Source: Kitasatospora sp. A2-31 (GTDB taxonomy: Bacteria; Actinomycetota; Actinomycetes; Streptomycetales; Streptomycetaceae). Taken from it: DNA of 64,000 bases. This document shows positions 25,002-33,208 of the stretch, piece by piece. Within the stretch, counting starts at the first letter, position 1; each line of letters begins with the position of its first letter. The stretch covers positions 594,404-658,403 of the forward strand of contig NZ_JAKNTA010000002.1 of NCBI RefSeq assembly GCF_022288725.1, written 5' to 3'. Under the pieces are notes generated by a model, which had not been told where the DNA came from, ran no database searches, and saw only the letters and a list, made by a program, of their open reading frames with translations. Position numbers and translations under genes: made by a program.

Positions 25002-26807
25002 GTGACCCCGAAGGTTTCCGACCACATCCTGGAACGGCTGCGCGCCTGGGGCGTCGACCACGTCTTCGGCTACCCCGGCGACGGCATCAACGGCCTGCTC
25101 ACGGCCTGGGGCCGGGCCGACACCCACCCGGTGTTCGTCCAGGCCCGGCACGAGGAGATGGCCGCGTTCGAGGCCGTCGGCTACGCCAAGTTCTCCGGCC
25201 GCACCGGGGTCTGCGTGGCGACCTCGGGGCCGGGGGCGATCCACCTGCTCAACGGGCTCTACGACGCCAAGCTCGACCACGTGCCGGTGGTCGCCCTGGT
25301 CGGGCAGACGGACCGCAGCGCGATGGGCGGTTCCTACCAGCAGGAGGTGGACCTGCTGAGCCTGTTCAAGGACGTCGCCGCCGAGTACTGCCAGATGGTG
25401 ACCGTGCCCGAGCAACTGCCCAACGTCCTGGACCGGGCGATGCGCACCGCGGCGGCCCGGCGCACGGTGACGGCCGTCATCGTGCCCGCGGACGTCCAGG
25501 AACTCGACTACAGCCCGCCGGAGCACGCCTTCAAGATGGTGCCCTCCAGCCTGGGCAACCCGCGCTGGACCGTCGTCCCCGAGGACGGCGAGCTGCGGCG
25601 CGCTGCCGAGGTGCTCAACGCCGGCCGCAAGGTCGCCATGCTGGTCGGCCAGGGCGCCCGGCACGCCCGACCTCAGGTCGAGCGGACCGCCGAACTGCTC
25701 GGCGCAGGCGTCGCCAAGGCCCTGCTCGGCAAGGATGCGCTGCCCGACACCCTGCCCTACGTCACCGGCGCGATCGGCCTGCTCGGCACCCGGCCCTCCT
25801 ACGAGCTCATGCGCGACTGCGACACCCTGCTGACCATCGGCTCCAGCTTCCCCTACACCCAGTTCCTGCCCGAATTCGAGCAGGCCAGGGGTGTGCAGAT
25901 CGACCTCGACCCGTTCATGGTCGGGCTGCGCTACCCCTACGAGGTCAACCTCGTGGGCGACGCCGCCCGCACGCTCGACGCACTGTTGCCGCTGCTCGTC
26001 CGCAAGGAGGACCGCGACTGGCAGCGCACCGTCTGCGACAACACCGAACGCTGGTGGGAGGTGATGGCGCGGCGGGCCGAGGTCGACGCCGACCCGGTCA
26101 ACCCCGAGTTCGCGGTCCACGCCCTGGACCACCTGCTGCCCGACGACGCCATGGTCACCGCGGACTCCGGCTCCGCCGCCAACTGGTACGCCCGCCACCT
26201 GCGCTTCCGCGGGCGGATGCGCGGCTCGCTCTCCGGCACCCTCGCCACCATGGGCCCCGGCGTGCCGTACGCGATCGGCGCCAAGTTCGCCCACCCGGAC
26301 CGCCCCGCGATCGCCCTGGTCGGGGACGGCGCCATGCAGATGAACGGCCTCGCCGAGCTGATCACCATCGCCAAGTACTGGCAGGAGTGGCAGGACCCGC
26401 GCCTGGTGGTGGCGGTGCTCAACAACCGCGACCTCAACCAGGTCACCTGGGAGATGCGGGCCATGGAGGGCGCACCGAGCTTCCTGCCCTCGCAGGAACT
26501 GCCGGACGTCGACTACGCCGGCTTCGCACGGTCGCTCGGGCTCGCCGCCGAGCGGGCGGTCGAGCCCGGCCAGGTGCCCGACGGCTGGCAGCAGGCCCTC
26601 ACCGCCGACCGGCCGTTCCTGCTGGAGCTGCGCACCGACCCGGCCGTGCCGCCGATTCCCCCGCACGCCACCTGGGACCAGATCCGGGCCGCCGCCGAGT
26701 CCGTGCTCCGCGGGGACAGCGACAGCACCGCGATGGTCCGCCAGGGCTTCCGGGCCAAGCTGCAGGAGCTGCTGCCCTCCTTCGGAGGCCGGCATGGGCA
26801 TCATTGA
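25002..26807 (+). CDS. Thiamine pyrophosphate enzyme (acetolactate synthase/pyruvate oxidase-like)
   Basis: A 601-residue TPP-dependent enzyme. The N-terminal Pyr domain has VFGYPGDGINGL and the catalytic glutamate E51 in QARHEEMAAFEAVGYA. The central domain and then the PP domain carry the TPP/Mg motif GDGAMQMNGLAEL, followed about 30 residues on by NNRDLNQ. Size and motifs fit pyruvate oxidase-like or acetolactate synthase-like enzymes; no regulatory subunit gene is present, so branched-chain synthesis is unlikely. GTG 25002 follows AAGGAGGAG. First gene of a five-gene operon. Confidence 0.92.
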   Translation: MTPKVSDHILERLRAWGVDHVFGYPGDGINGLLTAWGRADTHPVFVQARHEEMAAFEAVGYAKFSGRTGVCVATSGPGAIHLLNGLYDAKLDHVPVVALVGQTDRSAMGGSYQQEVDLLSLFKDVAAEYCQMVTVPEQLPNVLDRAMRTAAARRTVTAVIVPADVQELDYSPPEHAFKMVPSSLGNPRWTVVPEDGELRRAAEVLNAGRKVAMLVGQGARHARPQVERTAELLGAGVAKALLGKDALPDTLPYVTGAIGLLGTRPSYELMRDCDTLLTIGSSFPYTQFLPEFEQARGVQIDLDPFMVGLRYPYEVNLVGDAARTLDALLPLLVRKEDRDWQRTVCDNTERWWEVMARRAEVDADPVNPEFAVHALDHLLPDDAMVTADSGSAANWYARHLRFRGRMRGSLSGTLATMGPGVPYAIGAKFAHPDRPAIALVGDGAMQMNGLAELITIAKYWQEWQDPRLVVAVLNNRDLNQVTWEMRAMEGAPSFLPSQELPDVDYAGFARSLGLAAERAVEPGQVPDGWQQALTADRPFLLELRTDPAVPPIPPHATWDQIRAAAESVLRGDSDSTAMVRQGFRAKLQELLPSFGGRHGHH

Positions 26808-27231
26808 GCTCGCCCTGCGCAACGTGCGCACCGGCCGCTTCCAGCGCGCGCTCGCCCTGGCCACGGCCGCGGGCTCGCTGGTCACCGCCGCCGAGATCTA
26901 CCTGGAGCACGACCGGGCCGGCTTCGGCAACCGGGTGATGTGGTGGCCGGTGTGGCTCGGGCCGGTCGGGGCGGCCGCCGGCGTCGGCGGCGCGCTCAGC
27001 CCGCGCGCGGCCCGCACCCTGCTGCCCGTCGCCTCCGCCGCCATCACCGCCAACGGACTGCAGGGCACCTACCTGCACGTCCGCGGGATCGCCGAGAAGC
27101 CCGGCGGCTGGTCGATGGCCCGCTACAACGTCGAGATGGGGCCGCCGCTGTTCGCGCCGCTGCTGATGAGCATGGTCGGGGGGATGGGCCTGGTGGCCGC
27201 CGTCCTGCGCCGGGAGTCCCGCGATGCCTGA
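26794..27231 (+). CDS. Membrane protein of unknown function in redox operon
   Basis: A 145-residue protein with about four hydrophobic stretches (LALATAAGSLVTAAEIYL, MWWPVWLGPVGAAAGVGGAL, VASAAITANGL, and LFAPLLMSMVGGMGLVAAVL). I do not recognise a family. It overlaps the TPP enzyme by 14 bases and the next gene by 8, so expression is tightly coupled. It may anchor or supply a quinone contact for the dehydrogenase that follows; this is inference from context. Confidence 0.8.
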   Translation: MGIIELALRNVRTGRFQRALALATAAGSLVTAAEIYLEHDRAGFGNRVMWWPVWLGPVGAAAGVGGALSPRAARTLLPVASAAITANGLQGTYLHVRGIAEKPGGWSMARYNVEMGPPLFAPLLMSMVGGMGLVAAVLRRESRDA

Positions 27232-29557
27232 GGACCGGCCGCGGTTCCCCGGCTACGACGTGCTCGGGCAGGCGCGGCACTGGGACCACGAGACGGCCGC
27301 CGTCGTGTTCGCCCGGACCGGCGGCCCGCAGCCGCCGCTGCGCTTCTTCACGCCGGCCGAGGAGGCCACCGCCCACGCCCTGCTGGACCTGCTGCTGGAC
27401 CACCCGGACCCACCGTTGCTGGCGATGATCGACGCCCGGCTCGCCGAGCGGCAGACCGACGGCTGGCACTACGCCGACCTGCCGGAGGACGACGAGGCCT
27501 GGCGGCGCACCCTGCGGGCCCTGGACGAGGACGCGGACGGTCCGTTCGCCGCGCTCGGCGAAGTCCAGCAGCGCGCGCTGGTGGGGCGCGTGCAGGAGCT
27601 GTCCGGCGAACGCTGGCACGGCATGCCCGCCCGGCACGTCTGGAGCCTGTGGACCCGCTACGCCTGCACCGCCTACTACAGCCACCCCACCGCCTGGAAC
27701 GAGATCGGCTTCGGCGGCCCCGCCCATCCGCGCGGCTACCTGCGTCTCGGCGCCGGCCAGCGCGAACCCTGGGAGGTCGCCGACGCCCGTTCCCACCCGC
27801 CCAGGCCGCCCGACCCCCGGCCGCCGCGAACGCCGCCCCCCGCCACCGACCCGGGCCGGCACTCCCGGGTGCGCGCAGCCGCCGAGACCGTGCGCGCCAA
27901 CGCCGCCGCCGAGCGCGAGGTCCGCCGCACCAACGCCTCCGCCTGGCTGCTGCCCCGCGACGGCCACGGCTTCGACCACGCCCTGCTCCGCGACATGCGC
28001 CGCCACCGCGACTCCGACGAGGTCGACCTGCTGATCGTCGGCTGCGGCGCCGGCGGCGCCACCCTGGCCCAGCGGATGGCCCGCCGCGGCTGGAGCGTCG
28101 TCGTCCTGGAGGCCGGGCCGTTCTGGGACCCGCTCACCGACTGGGTCAGCGACGAAGCCGGCTCCCACCACCTCTACTGGACCGAGCCCAGGGTCATCTC
28201 CGGCAGCGATCCCGTCCCGCTCGGCTCCAACAACTCCGGTCGCGGCGTGGGCGGTTCGATGGTCCACTTCGCCGGGTACGCGCCCCGCTTCCACCCCTCC
28301 GACTTCCGCACCCGCACGCTCGACGGCGTCGGCGCCGACTGGCCGCTCGACTACGCCGACCTGCGCGACTCCTACCGGCGCCTGGAGTACGAACTCCCCG
28401 TCGCCGGCCAGTACTGGCCCTGGGGGGAGCCGCACCCCTACCCGCACCCGCCGCACCCCGTCGGCGGCAACGGCGAGGTCTTCCTGCGCGGCGCCGCCGC
28501 GCTCGGGATCGAGGCCCGGGTCGGCCCGGTCGCCATCACCAACGGCCGCTTCGGCCGCCGCCCGCACTGCATCTACCGGGGCTTCTGCCTCCAGGGCTGC
28601 AAGGTCAACGCCAAGGCCTCGCCGCTGATCACCCACGTCCCGGACGCCCTCGCGCACGGCGCCGAGATCCGTCCCGACTGCATGGCCGCCGCCGTCGAAC
28701 TCGACCCCGACGGCCTGGCCCGCGGCGTCCGCTACTTCTTCCACGGTCGCGAGCACCTCCAGCGGGCCCGCACGGTGGCCGTCGCCGGCTACGCCATCGA
28801 GACCCCGCGCCTGCTCCTCAACTCCGCCTGTCCGCGCTTCCCCGAAGGGCTCTGCAACGACCACGACCTGGTCGGACGCTACGTCATGGTGCAGGGCGCG
28901 CCGCAGACCTCCGGCCGCTTCGAGGAGGAGATCCGCGCCTACAAGGCCCCGCCGCCCGAAGCCTCCACCGAGCAGTACTACGAGACCGGCGCGGACCGGC
29001 CCTACCGGCGGGGCTTCACCATCCAGAACATCTCGCCGATGCCCATCACCTGGGCCGAGCACGTCGTGGCCCAGGGCCACTGGGGCGCCGACCTGCGCGC
29101 CTACCTCTCCGACTACGTGCACTGGGCCACCCTCGGCGCGATCGCCGAGCTGCTGCCCCAGCCCGACAACCGGGTCACCCTCGCCGCCGAAACCGACCGG
29201 CGCGGGCTGCCCGTCGCCGAGTTCAGCTTCTCCCAGTGCGAGAACGACCGGCTGCTGATCCGGGCCGCCCGCACGGTCATGGAGGACATCCTGCGCGCGG
29301 CGGGGGCGAGCGAGGTCATCACCATCGACCGCTACGCCCACCTCGTCGGTGGCTGCCGGATGGCCGCGGACCACCTCGGCGGGGTCGTCGACCACCGCTT
29401 GCGCACCTTCGCCGTGCCCAACCTGCTGATCACCGACGGCAGCGTGCTTCCCACCCAGGGCAGCGCCAACCCCGCCCTCACCATCATGGCGCTGGTCGAC
29501 CGGGCCGCCAGCCTGCTCGCCGCCGGTGCCCGCTCCGGGCTGCGAGCACCGCCGTGA
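27224..29557 (+). CDS. Gluconate 2-dehydrogenase subunit 3/GMC oxidoreductase fusion
   Basis: A 777-residue natural fusion. Residues about 38-180 match gluconate 2-dehydrogenase subunit 3 (LRFFTPAEEATAHAL; HPTAWNEIGFGGPAHPRGYL). A Pro-rich linker (190-210) leads to a GMC flavoprotein with the FAD-binding segment VDLLIVGCGAGGATLA (268-283), a substrate-domain Cys-rich piece (IYRGFCLQGCKVNAK) and the C-terminal VGGCRMAADHLGGVVD and GSANPALTIMAL. Such enzymes oxidise sugars or sugar acids; the usual cytochrome subunit is not here. Electron acceptor unknown. Confidence 0.9.
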   Translation: MPEDRPRFPGYDVLGQARHWDHETAAVVFARTGGPQPPLRFFTPAEEATAHALLDLLLDHPDPPLLAMIDARLAERQTDGWHYADLPEDDEAWRRTLRALDEDADGPFAALGEVQQRALVGRVQELSGERWHGMPARHVWSLWTRYACTAYYSHPTAWNEIGFGGPAHPRGYLRLGAGQREPWEVADARSHPPRPPDPRPPRTPPPATDPGRHSRVRAAAETVRANAAAEREVRRTNASAWLLPRDGHGFDHALLRDMRRHRDSDEVDLLIVGCGAGGATLAQRMARRGWSVVVLEAGPFWDPLTDWVSDEAGSHHLYWTEPRVISGSDPVPLGSNNSGRGVGGSMVHFAGYAPRFHPSDFRTRTLDGVGADWPLDYADLRDSYRRLEYELPVAGQYWPWGEPHPYPHPPHPVGGNGEVFLRGAAALGIEARVGPVAITNGRFGRRPHCIYRGFCLQGCKVNAKASPLITHVPDALAHGAEIRPDCMAAAVELDPDGLARGVRYFFHGREHLQRARTVAVAGYAIETPRLLLNSACPRFPEGLCNDHDLVGRYVMVQGAPQTSGRFEEEIRAYKAPPPEASTEQYYETGADRPYRRGFTIQNISPMPITWAEHVVAQGHWGADLRAYLSDYVHWATLGAIAELLPQPDNRVTLAAETDRRGLPVAEFSFSQCENDRLLIRAARTVMEDILRAAGASEVITIDRYAHLVGGCRMAADHLGGVVDHRLRTFAVPNLLITDGSVLPTQGSANPALTIMALVDRAASLLAAGARSGLRAPP

Positions 29558-30672
29558 ACGCCGTCGTGAGCACCGCCGGGGGCGCCGTCGAGCGGATCGC
29601 CGTGCGCGTCTACACCGTCCCCACCGACACCCCGGAGGCGGACGGCACGCTCGCCTGGGACCGCACCACGCTGGTCCTCGCCGAGGCCGTCAGCGGCCCC
29701 CACACCGGCCTCGGCTGGACGTACGGCGCACCCGCCACCGCCGCCGTGATCGGCCAGGAGCTCGCCCCGGTGGTCACCGGCCGCGACCCGCACGACACCA
29801 GCGGTGCCCAGGAGGCGATGAGCCGGGCGGTGCGCAACACCGGCCGCCCCGGCCTGGTCGCGGGCGCCATCTCGGCCGTCGACCTGGCCCTCTGGGACCT
29901 CCGCGGCCACCTGCTCGGCCTGCCGCTCGCCCGGCTGCTCGGCGGCGCGGCCCGGCCGGTCCGGGTCTACGGCAGCGGCGGCTTCACCACCTACTCCGCC
30001 GGCCGGCAGGAGTCCCAGCTGCGTCACTGGACGGAGGAGCAGGGCATCCCCCGGGTCAAGATCAAGATCGGCGAGGACCGCGGCACCCGCGAGCGGCGGG
30101 ACCTGCGGCGGGTCAGCGCCGCCCGGGCCGCCGTCGGAGACCGCGTCGAGCTGTACACCGACGCCAACGGCGCCTACCGGCGCAAACAGGCCGTCCGGAT
30201 CGCCGCCGCGCTCACCGGCGCGGGCGTCACCTGGTTCGAGGAGCCGGTCTCCTCCGACGACCTCGCCGGCCTGCGGTCCGTCCGCGACGCCGTCGCCCCT
30301 GACGTCACCGCGGGGGAGTACGGCTACGACCTCGCCTACTTCGCCCGCATGGCGCCCTGCGTCGACTGCCTCCAGGCCGACGCCACCCGCTGTGGCGGGC
30401 TCACCGGCTGGCTGCGCACCGCCGCCCTCGCCGAGGCCCACGGCCTGGACGTCTCCGCGCACTGCGCCCCCCACCTGCACGCCCACGCCGCCGCGGCCGT
30501 CCCCAACTGCCGTCACCTGGAGTGGTTCCACGACCACGTCCGGGTCGAACGGCTGCTCTTCGACGGCACCCTCGACCCCGCCGGCGGCACCGTCACCCCC
30601 GGTGCCGACGGCACCCCCGGCCACGGGCTCCGGCTGGCCCCGGTACGGGCCGCCGAGTACCGCGTCGCTTGA
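29554..30672 (+). CDS. Enolase-superfamily enzyme (mandelate racemase/muconate lactonizing type)
   Basis: A 372-residue enolase-superfamily protein. The KxK motif is K169-K171 (RVKIKIGED), metal ligands are D203 (YTDANGAY), E229 (FEEPVSSDD) and E255 (AGEYGYD), and the C-terminal base is H303 or H307 (SAHCAPHLHA). Members racemise or dehydrate acid sugars, or act on aromatic acids. GTG 29554 overlaps the preceding stop as GTGA. The neighbouring sugar-type dehydrogenase suggests a sugar-acid substrate; this is inference. Confidence 0.9.
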   Translation: MNAVVSTAGGAVERIAVRVYTVPTDTPEADGTLAWDRTTLVLAEAVSGPHTGLGWTYGAPATAAVIGQELAPVVTGRDPHDTSGAQEAMSRAVRNTGRPGLVAGAISAVDLALWDLRGHLLGLPLARLLGGAARPVRVYGSGGFTTYSAGRQESQLRHWTEEQGIPRVKIKIGEDRGTRERRDLRRVSAARAAVGDRVELYTDANGAYRRKQAVRIAAALTGAGVTWFEEPVSSDDLAGLRSVRDAVAPDVTAGEYGYDLAYFARMAPCVDCLQADATRCGGLTGWLRTAALAEAHGLDVSAHCAPHLHAHAAAAVPNCRHLEWFHDHVRVERLLFDGTLDPAGGTVTPGADGTPGHGLRLAPVRAAEYRVA

Positions 30673-30683
30673 AAGGACGAGCC

Positions 30684-31355
30684 ATGACGACCACCGCAGC
30701 AGCCCTGTTCGACGTCGACGGCACCCTGCTCGACACCACCTACCTGCACACCCTGGCCTGGTGGGAGGCGCTGCGGCAGTACGACCGGGCGGTGCCGGCC
30801 GCCCGCGTCCACCGGGCCGTCGGCATGGGTGCCGACCAGCTGCTCGACCACCTGCTCGGCGAACAGCGCGACCGCGACGCCGACGAGGCCATCACCGCCG
30901 CCCACGACGCCCTCTACGCCCGTCACTGGCCGGTGGTCAGGCCGCTGCCCGGTGCCCCCGAGCTGCTGCGCGCCTGCGCCGGGCGCGGCTGGCGGATCGT
31001 CCTGGCCAGCTCCGCCTCGGAGCGGGAGCTCACCGTGCTGCGGCACGCGCTCGGCGCCGACGAGGTGATCGCGGCCGTCACCACCGCCGACGACGTGGCC
31101 GCCACCAAGCCCGCCCCGGACCTGGTCGTGGCCGCGCTGGAGCGGGCGGAGAGCGGGCCCCGGCACGCCGTCTTCGTCGGGGACACGGTCTGGGACGTCG
31201 CCGCCGCCGGCCGGGCCGAGGTACCGTGCGTCGCCGTGGAGACCGGTGGCTTCGCCGCCGCGGAACTCCTCGGCTCCGGCGCCGCCGAGGTCCACCGCGA
31301 CACCGCCGAGCTGCTGGCCGAACTCGACGGGAGCCTGCTCGGCAGGCCCGGCTGA
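30684..31355 (+). CDS. HAD-family hydrolase (phosphoglycolate/sugar phosphatase-like)
   Basis: A 223-residue HAD phosphatase with an intact active site: nucleophile D10 and acid D12 in LFDVDGTLLDTTYLH, motif II LASSAS, the motif III lysine in AATKPAPDLV and motif IV FVGDTVWDV. It resembles beta-phosphoglucomutase or phosphoglycolate phosphatases. ATG 30684 follows GAAAGGA. Last gene of the redox operon, 11 bases after the enolase-type gene; likely removes a phosphate from a pathway intermediate or by-product. Confidence 0.9.
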   Translation: MTTTAAALFDVDGTLLDTTYLHTLAWWEALRQYDRAVPAARVHRAVGMGADQLLDHLLGEQRDRDADEAITAAHDALYARHWPVVRPLPGAPELLRACAGRGWRIVLASSASERELTVLRHALGADEVIAAVTTADDVAATKPAPDLVVAALERAESGPRHAVFVGDTVWDVAAAGRAEVPCVAVETGGFAAAELLGSGAAEVHRDTAELLAELDGSLLGRPG

Positions 31356-31469
31356 CCGTGCCGCCGGCCACGGCCGCCCGTCGGGGACCGTCCGCGGTCC
31401 CGGGACCGGCAGCCGGTCCGGGAGCGGCCGCCGGTCCGGGAGCGGAACGGGCCGAGGGGTCCGGACGCC

Positions 31470-31494
31470 GCGTGAACCCCGGTCGCCCGGGTAC
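31470..31494 (+). promoter_or_regulatory. SigB-type promoter of the nucleotidyltransferase operon
   Basis: GCGT at 31470-31473, 15 bases, GGGTAC at 31489-31494. The only site in the set with the strict Y at the end of GGGTAY. The start codon is 42 bases downstream. Confidence 0.65.
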
Positions 31495-31536
31495 CCGCCG
31501 GAGCGTTCCAGCGGACGCTCCACCGAGGAGGGAGCC

Positions 31537-32211
31537 ATGGGCCCGAAGGCCGCGATGGACCGGCGTGCCGAGCACGCCGAACCGCCCCTGCTGTTCGACG
31601 AGGCGGACGACTGGTCGCCCGGGGTGTCCGTCGACCGGCTGCCGCCCGACCGGGCGCAGGCGATCCTGGAGGCGGCCAAGCGGATCGGCTCGTTGCTGAA
31701 GGCCAAGGACCACCCGTTCGCCCTGGCCGGCGGGGTCGCCGCGTACGCGCACGGCGCCGTCGTCCGGCTCCAGCACGACGCCGACTTCTGCATCCGCCGG
31801 GAGGACGCCGACGCCGTCACCCGGACCCTGCGGGAGGCCGGGCTCCAGGTGTTCCTCCCGCCCGAGGACTGGCTGATCAAGGCCCGCTGTCTGGGCCAGG
31901 ACGTCGACCTCATCCTCGAACTCGCCAAGCGGCCGGTCACCTCCGAGCTCCTGGAGCGCGCCGAGGTGCTACCGGTGGACTCGGTGCACATGCCGGTGCT
32001 CGCCGCCACCGACCTGGTCAGCAGCCTGCTCGCGGCCTTCTCCGAGCACCACTGCGACTTCGGGGCGGTGCTCCCGGTGGCGCGGCCGCTGCGGGAGAAG
32101 ATCGACTGGCGGCGGGTCCGCGCGGAGCGGGGCGACGCGCCGATGGCCGCCGCCTTCCTCTACCTCCTGGAACGGCTCCAGGTGATCGAACCCGAGGAGG
32201 CCGGCCCATGA
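31537..32211 (+). CDS. Nucleotidyltransferase-fold protein (AbiEii-like)
   Basis: A 224-residue protein of the nucleotidyltransferase superfamily. FALAGGVAAYAHG (62-74) provides the GG motif and HDADFCIR (80-87) the DxD pair; VDLILEL could supply the third acid. It resembles AbiEii-type or minimal nucleotidyltransferases but no antitoxin partner is adjacent. It is the first of three coupled genes (BON, metallophosphoesterase). ATG 31537 follows GAGGAGGGAG. Substrate unknown. Confidence 0.75.
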   Translation: MGPKAAMDRRAEHAEPPLLFDEADDWSPGVSVDRLPPDRAQAILEAAKRIGSLLKAKDHPFALAGGVAAYAHGAVVRLQHDADFCIRREDADAVTRTLREAGLQVFLPPEDWLIKARCLGQDVDLILELAKRPVTSELLERAEVLPVDSVHMPVLAATDLVSSLLAAFSEHHCDFGAVLPVARPLREKIDWRRVRAERGDAPMAAAFLYLLERLQVIEPEEAGP

Positions 32212-32462
32212 CCGCCGTCGACGACGCCGAATACCGGCTCGCCCACCTGCGCGAGCGCCTCGCCGACGACGAGGTCGGCGAGCTCGGCCTGCGGATCGAA
32301 CTCCACGGCTCCCACGCCACCGTGTCCGGCACCGTGCCGAGCGAGCAGCGCCGGGCGGCCGTCGAGCGCATCGTAGCCGAGGAGTTGGCGGGCCTGGTGG
32401 TCCACACCGATATCGCCCTGGCCGACGGCCGGCCCCCGTCCGGGGCCGAGGATCTGCCGTGA
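32208..32462 (+). CDS. Small BON-domain protein
   Basis: An 84-residue protein whose centre matches a BON domain (EYRLAHLRERLADDEVGELG, IELHGSHATVSGTVPSEQRR, and a final VVHTDIALAD). BON domains bind phospholipid or occur in osmotic-stress proteins; this one lacks a signal peptide, so it is cytoplasmic. ATG 32208 overlaps the previous stop (ATGA), and its own stop overlaps the phosphoesterase GTG. Confidence 0.75.
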   Translation: MTAVDDAEYRLAHLRERLADDEVGELGLRIELHGSHATVSGTVPSEQRRAAVERIVAEELAGLVVHTDIALADGRPPSGAEDLP

Positions 32463-33205
32463 TCCGGGCGGCCGCGGTCGGGGACATCCATCTGGGCCCG
32501 GACAGCCGGGGGCTGCTCCGGCCCGCCTTCGCCACCCTGGCGGACCGGGCCGACCTGCTGCTGCTGGCCGGCGACCTCACCCGGCACGGCACTCCCGAGG
32601 AGGCCGCCGTGGTGGGGGAGGAGGTGCGCGGCCTGTCCGTCCCGGTGATCGCCGTCCTCGGCAACCACGACTACGACGCCGGCCGCCCGGAGGAGGTCGC
32701 CCGGATCCTGTCCGCCCACGGGGTGCGGGTGCTGGAGGGCACCTCGACCACCGTGCGTGCCGACGGGCTCCTGGTCGGGGTCGCCGGCACCAAGGGCTTC
32801 GGCGGCGGGTTCGCCGGCCGCAGCGGCGGCGAGTTCGGCGAGCCCGAGATGAAGGCCTTCGTCCGGCACACCCGCAGCTGCGCGGAGGGCCTGCGGGCCG
32901 CGCTGGTCCAGCTGGCGGCGGACGCCTGCGACCTGCGGATCGCCCTGACCCACTACGCACCGGTACCGGACACGCTGGGCGGCGAGCCCGCCGAGATCTA
33001 CCCCTTCCTGGGCAGCTACCTGCTCGCCGAGTCGATCGACGGGGCGGGCGCCGACCTCGCCGTCCACGGCCACGCGCACCTCGGCACCGAACGCGGTCTC
33101 ACCGCCCGCGGCGTCCGGGTGCGCAACGTGGCCCAGCCGGTGATCGGCCGCGCGTTCGCGGTCTACCTGCTGCACGGGCCCGGGGACCGCGCCGGCCGGA
33201 GTTAG
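32459..33205 (+). CDS. Calcineurin-like metallophosphoesterase
   Basis: A 248-residue phosphoesterase with the complete metal-binding set: GDIHLG (8-13), GDLTRHG, GNHDYD, then THYAP and HGHAHLG. The dinuclear metal site looks intact. Substrate unknown (nucleotide or phosphodiester). GTG 32459 is coupled to the BON gene by GTGA. Its end lies only 3 bases from the convergent GH15 gene, and there is no hairpin between them. Confidence 0.9.
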   Translation: MIRAAAVGDIHLGPDSRGLLRPAFATLADRADLLLLAGDLTRHGTPEEAAVVGEEVRGLSVPVIAVLGNHDYDAGRPEEVARILSAHGVRVLEGTSTTVRADGLLVGVAGTKGFGGGFAGRSGGEFGEPEMKAFVRHTRSCAEGLRAALVQLAADACDLRIALTHYAPVPDTLGGEPAEIYPFLGSYLLAESIDGAGADLAVHGHAHLGTERGLTARGVRVRNVAQPVIGRAFAVYLLHGPGDRAGRS

Positions 33206-33208
33206 CGG

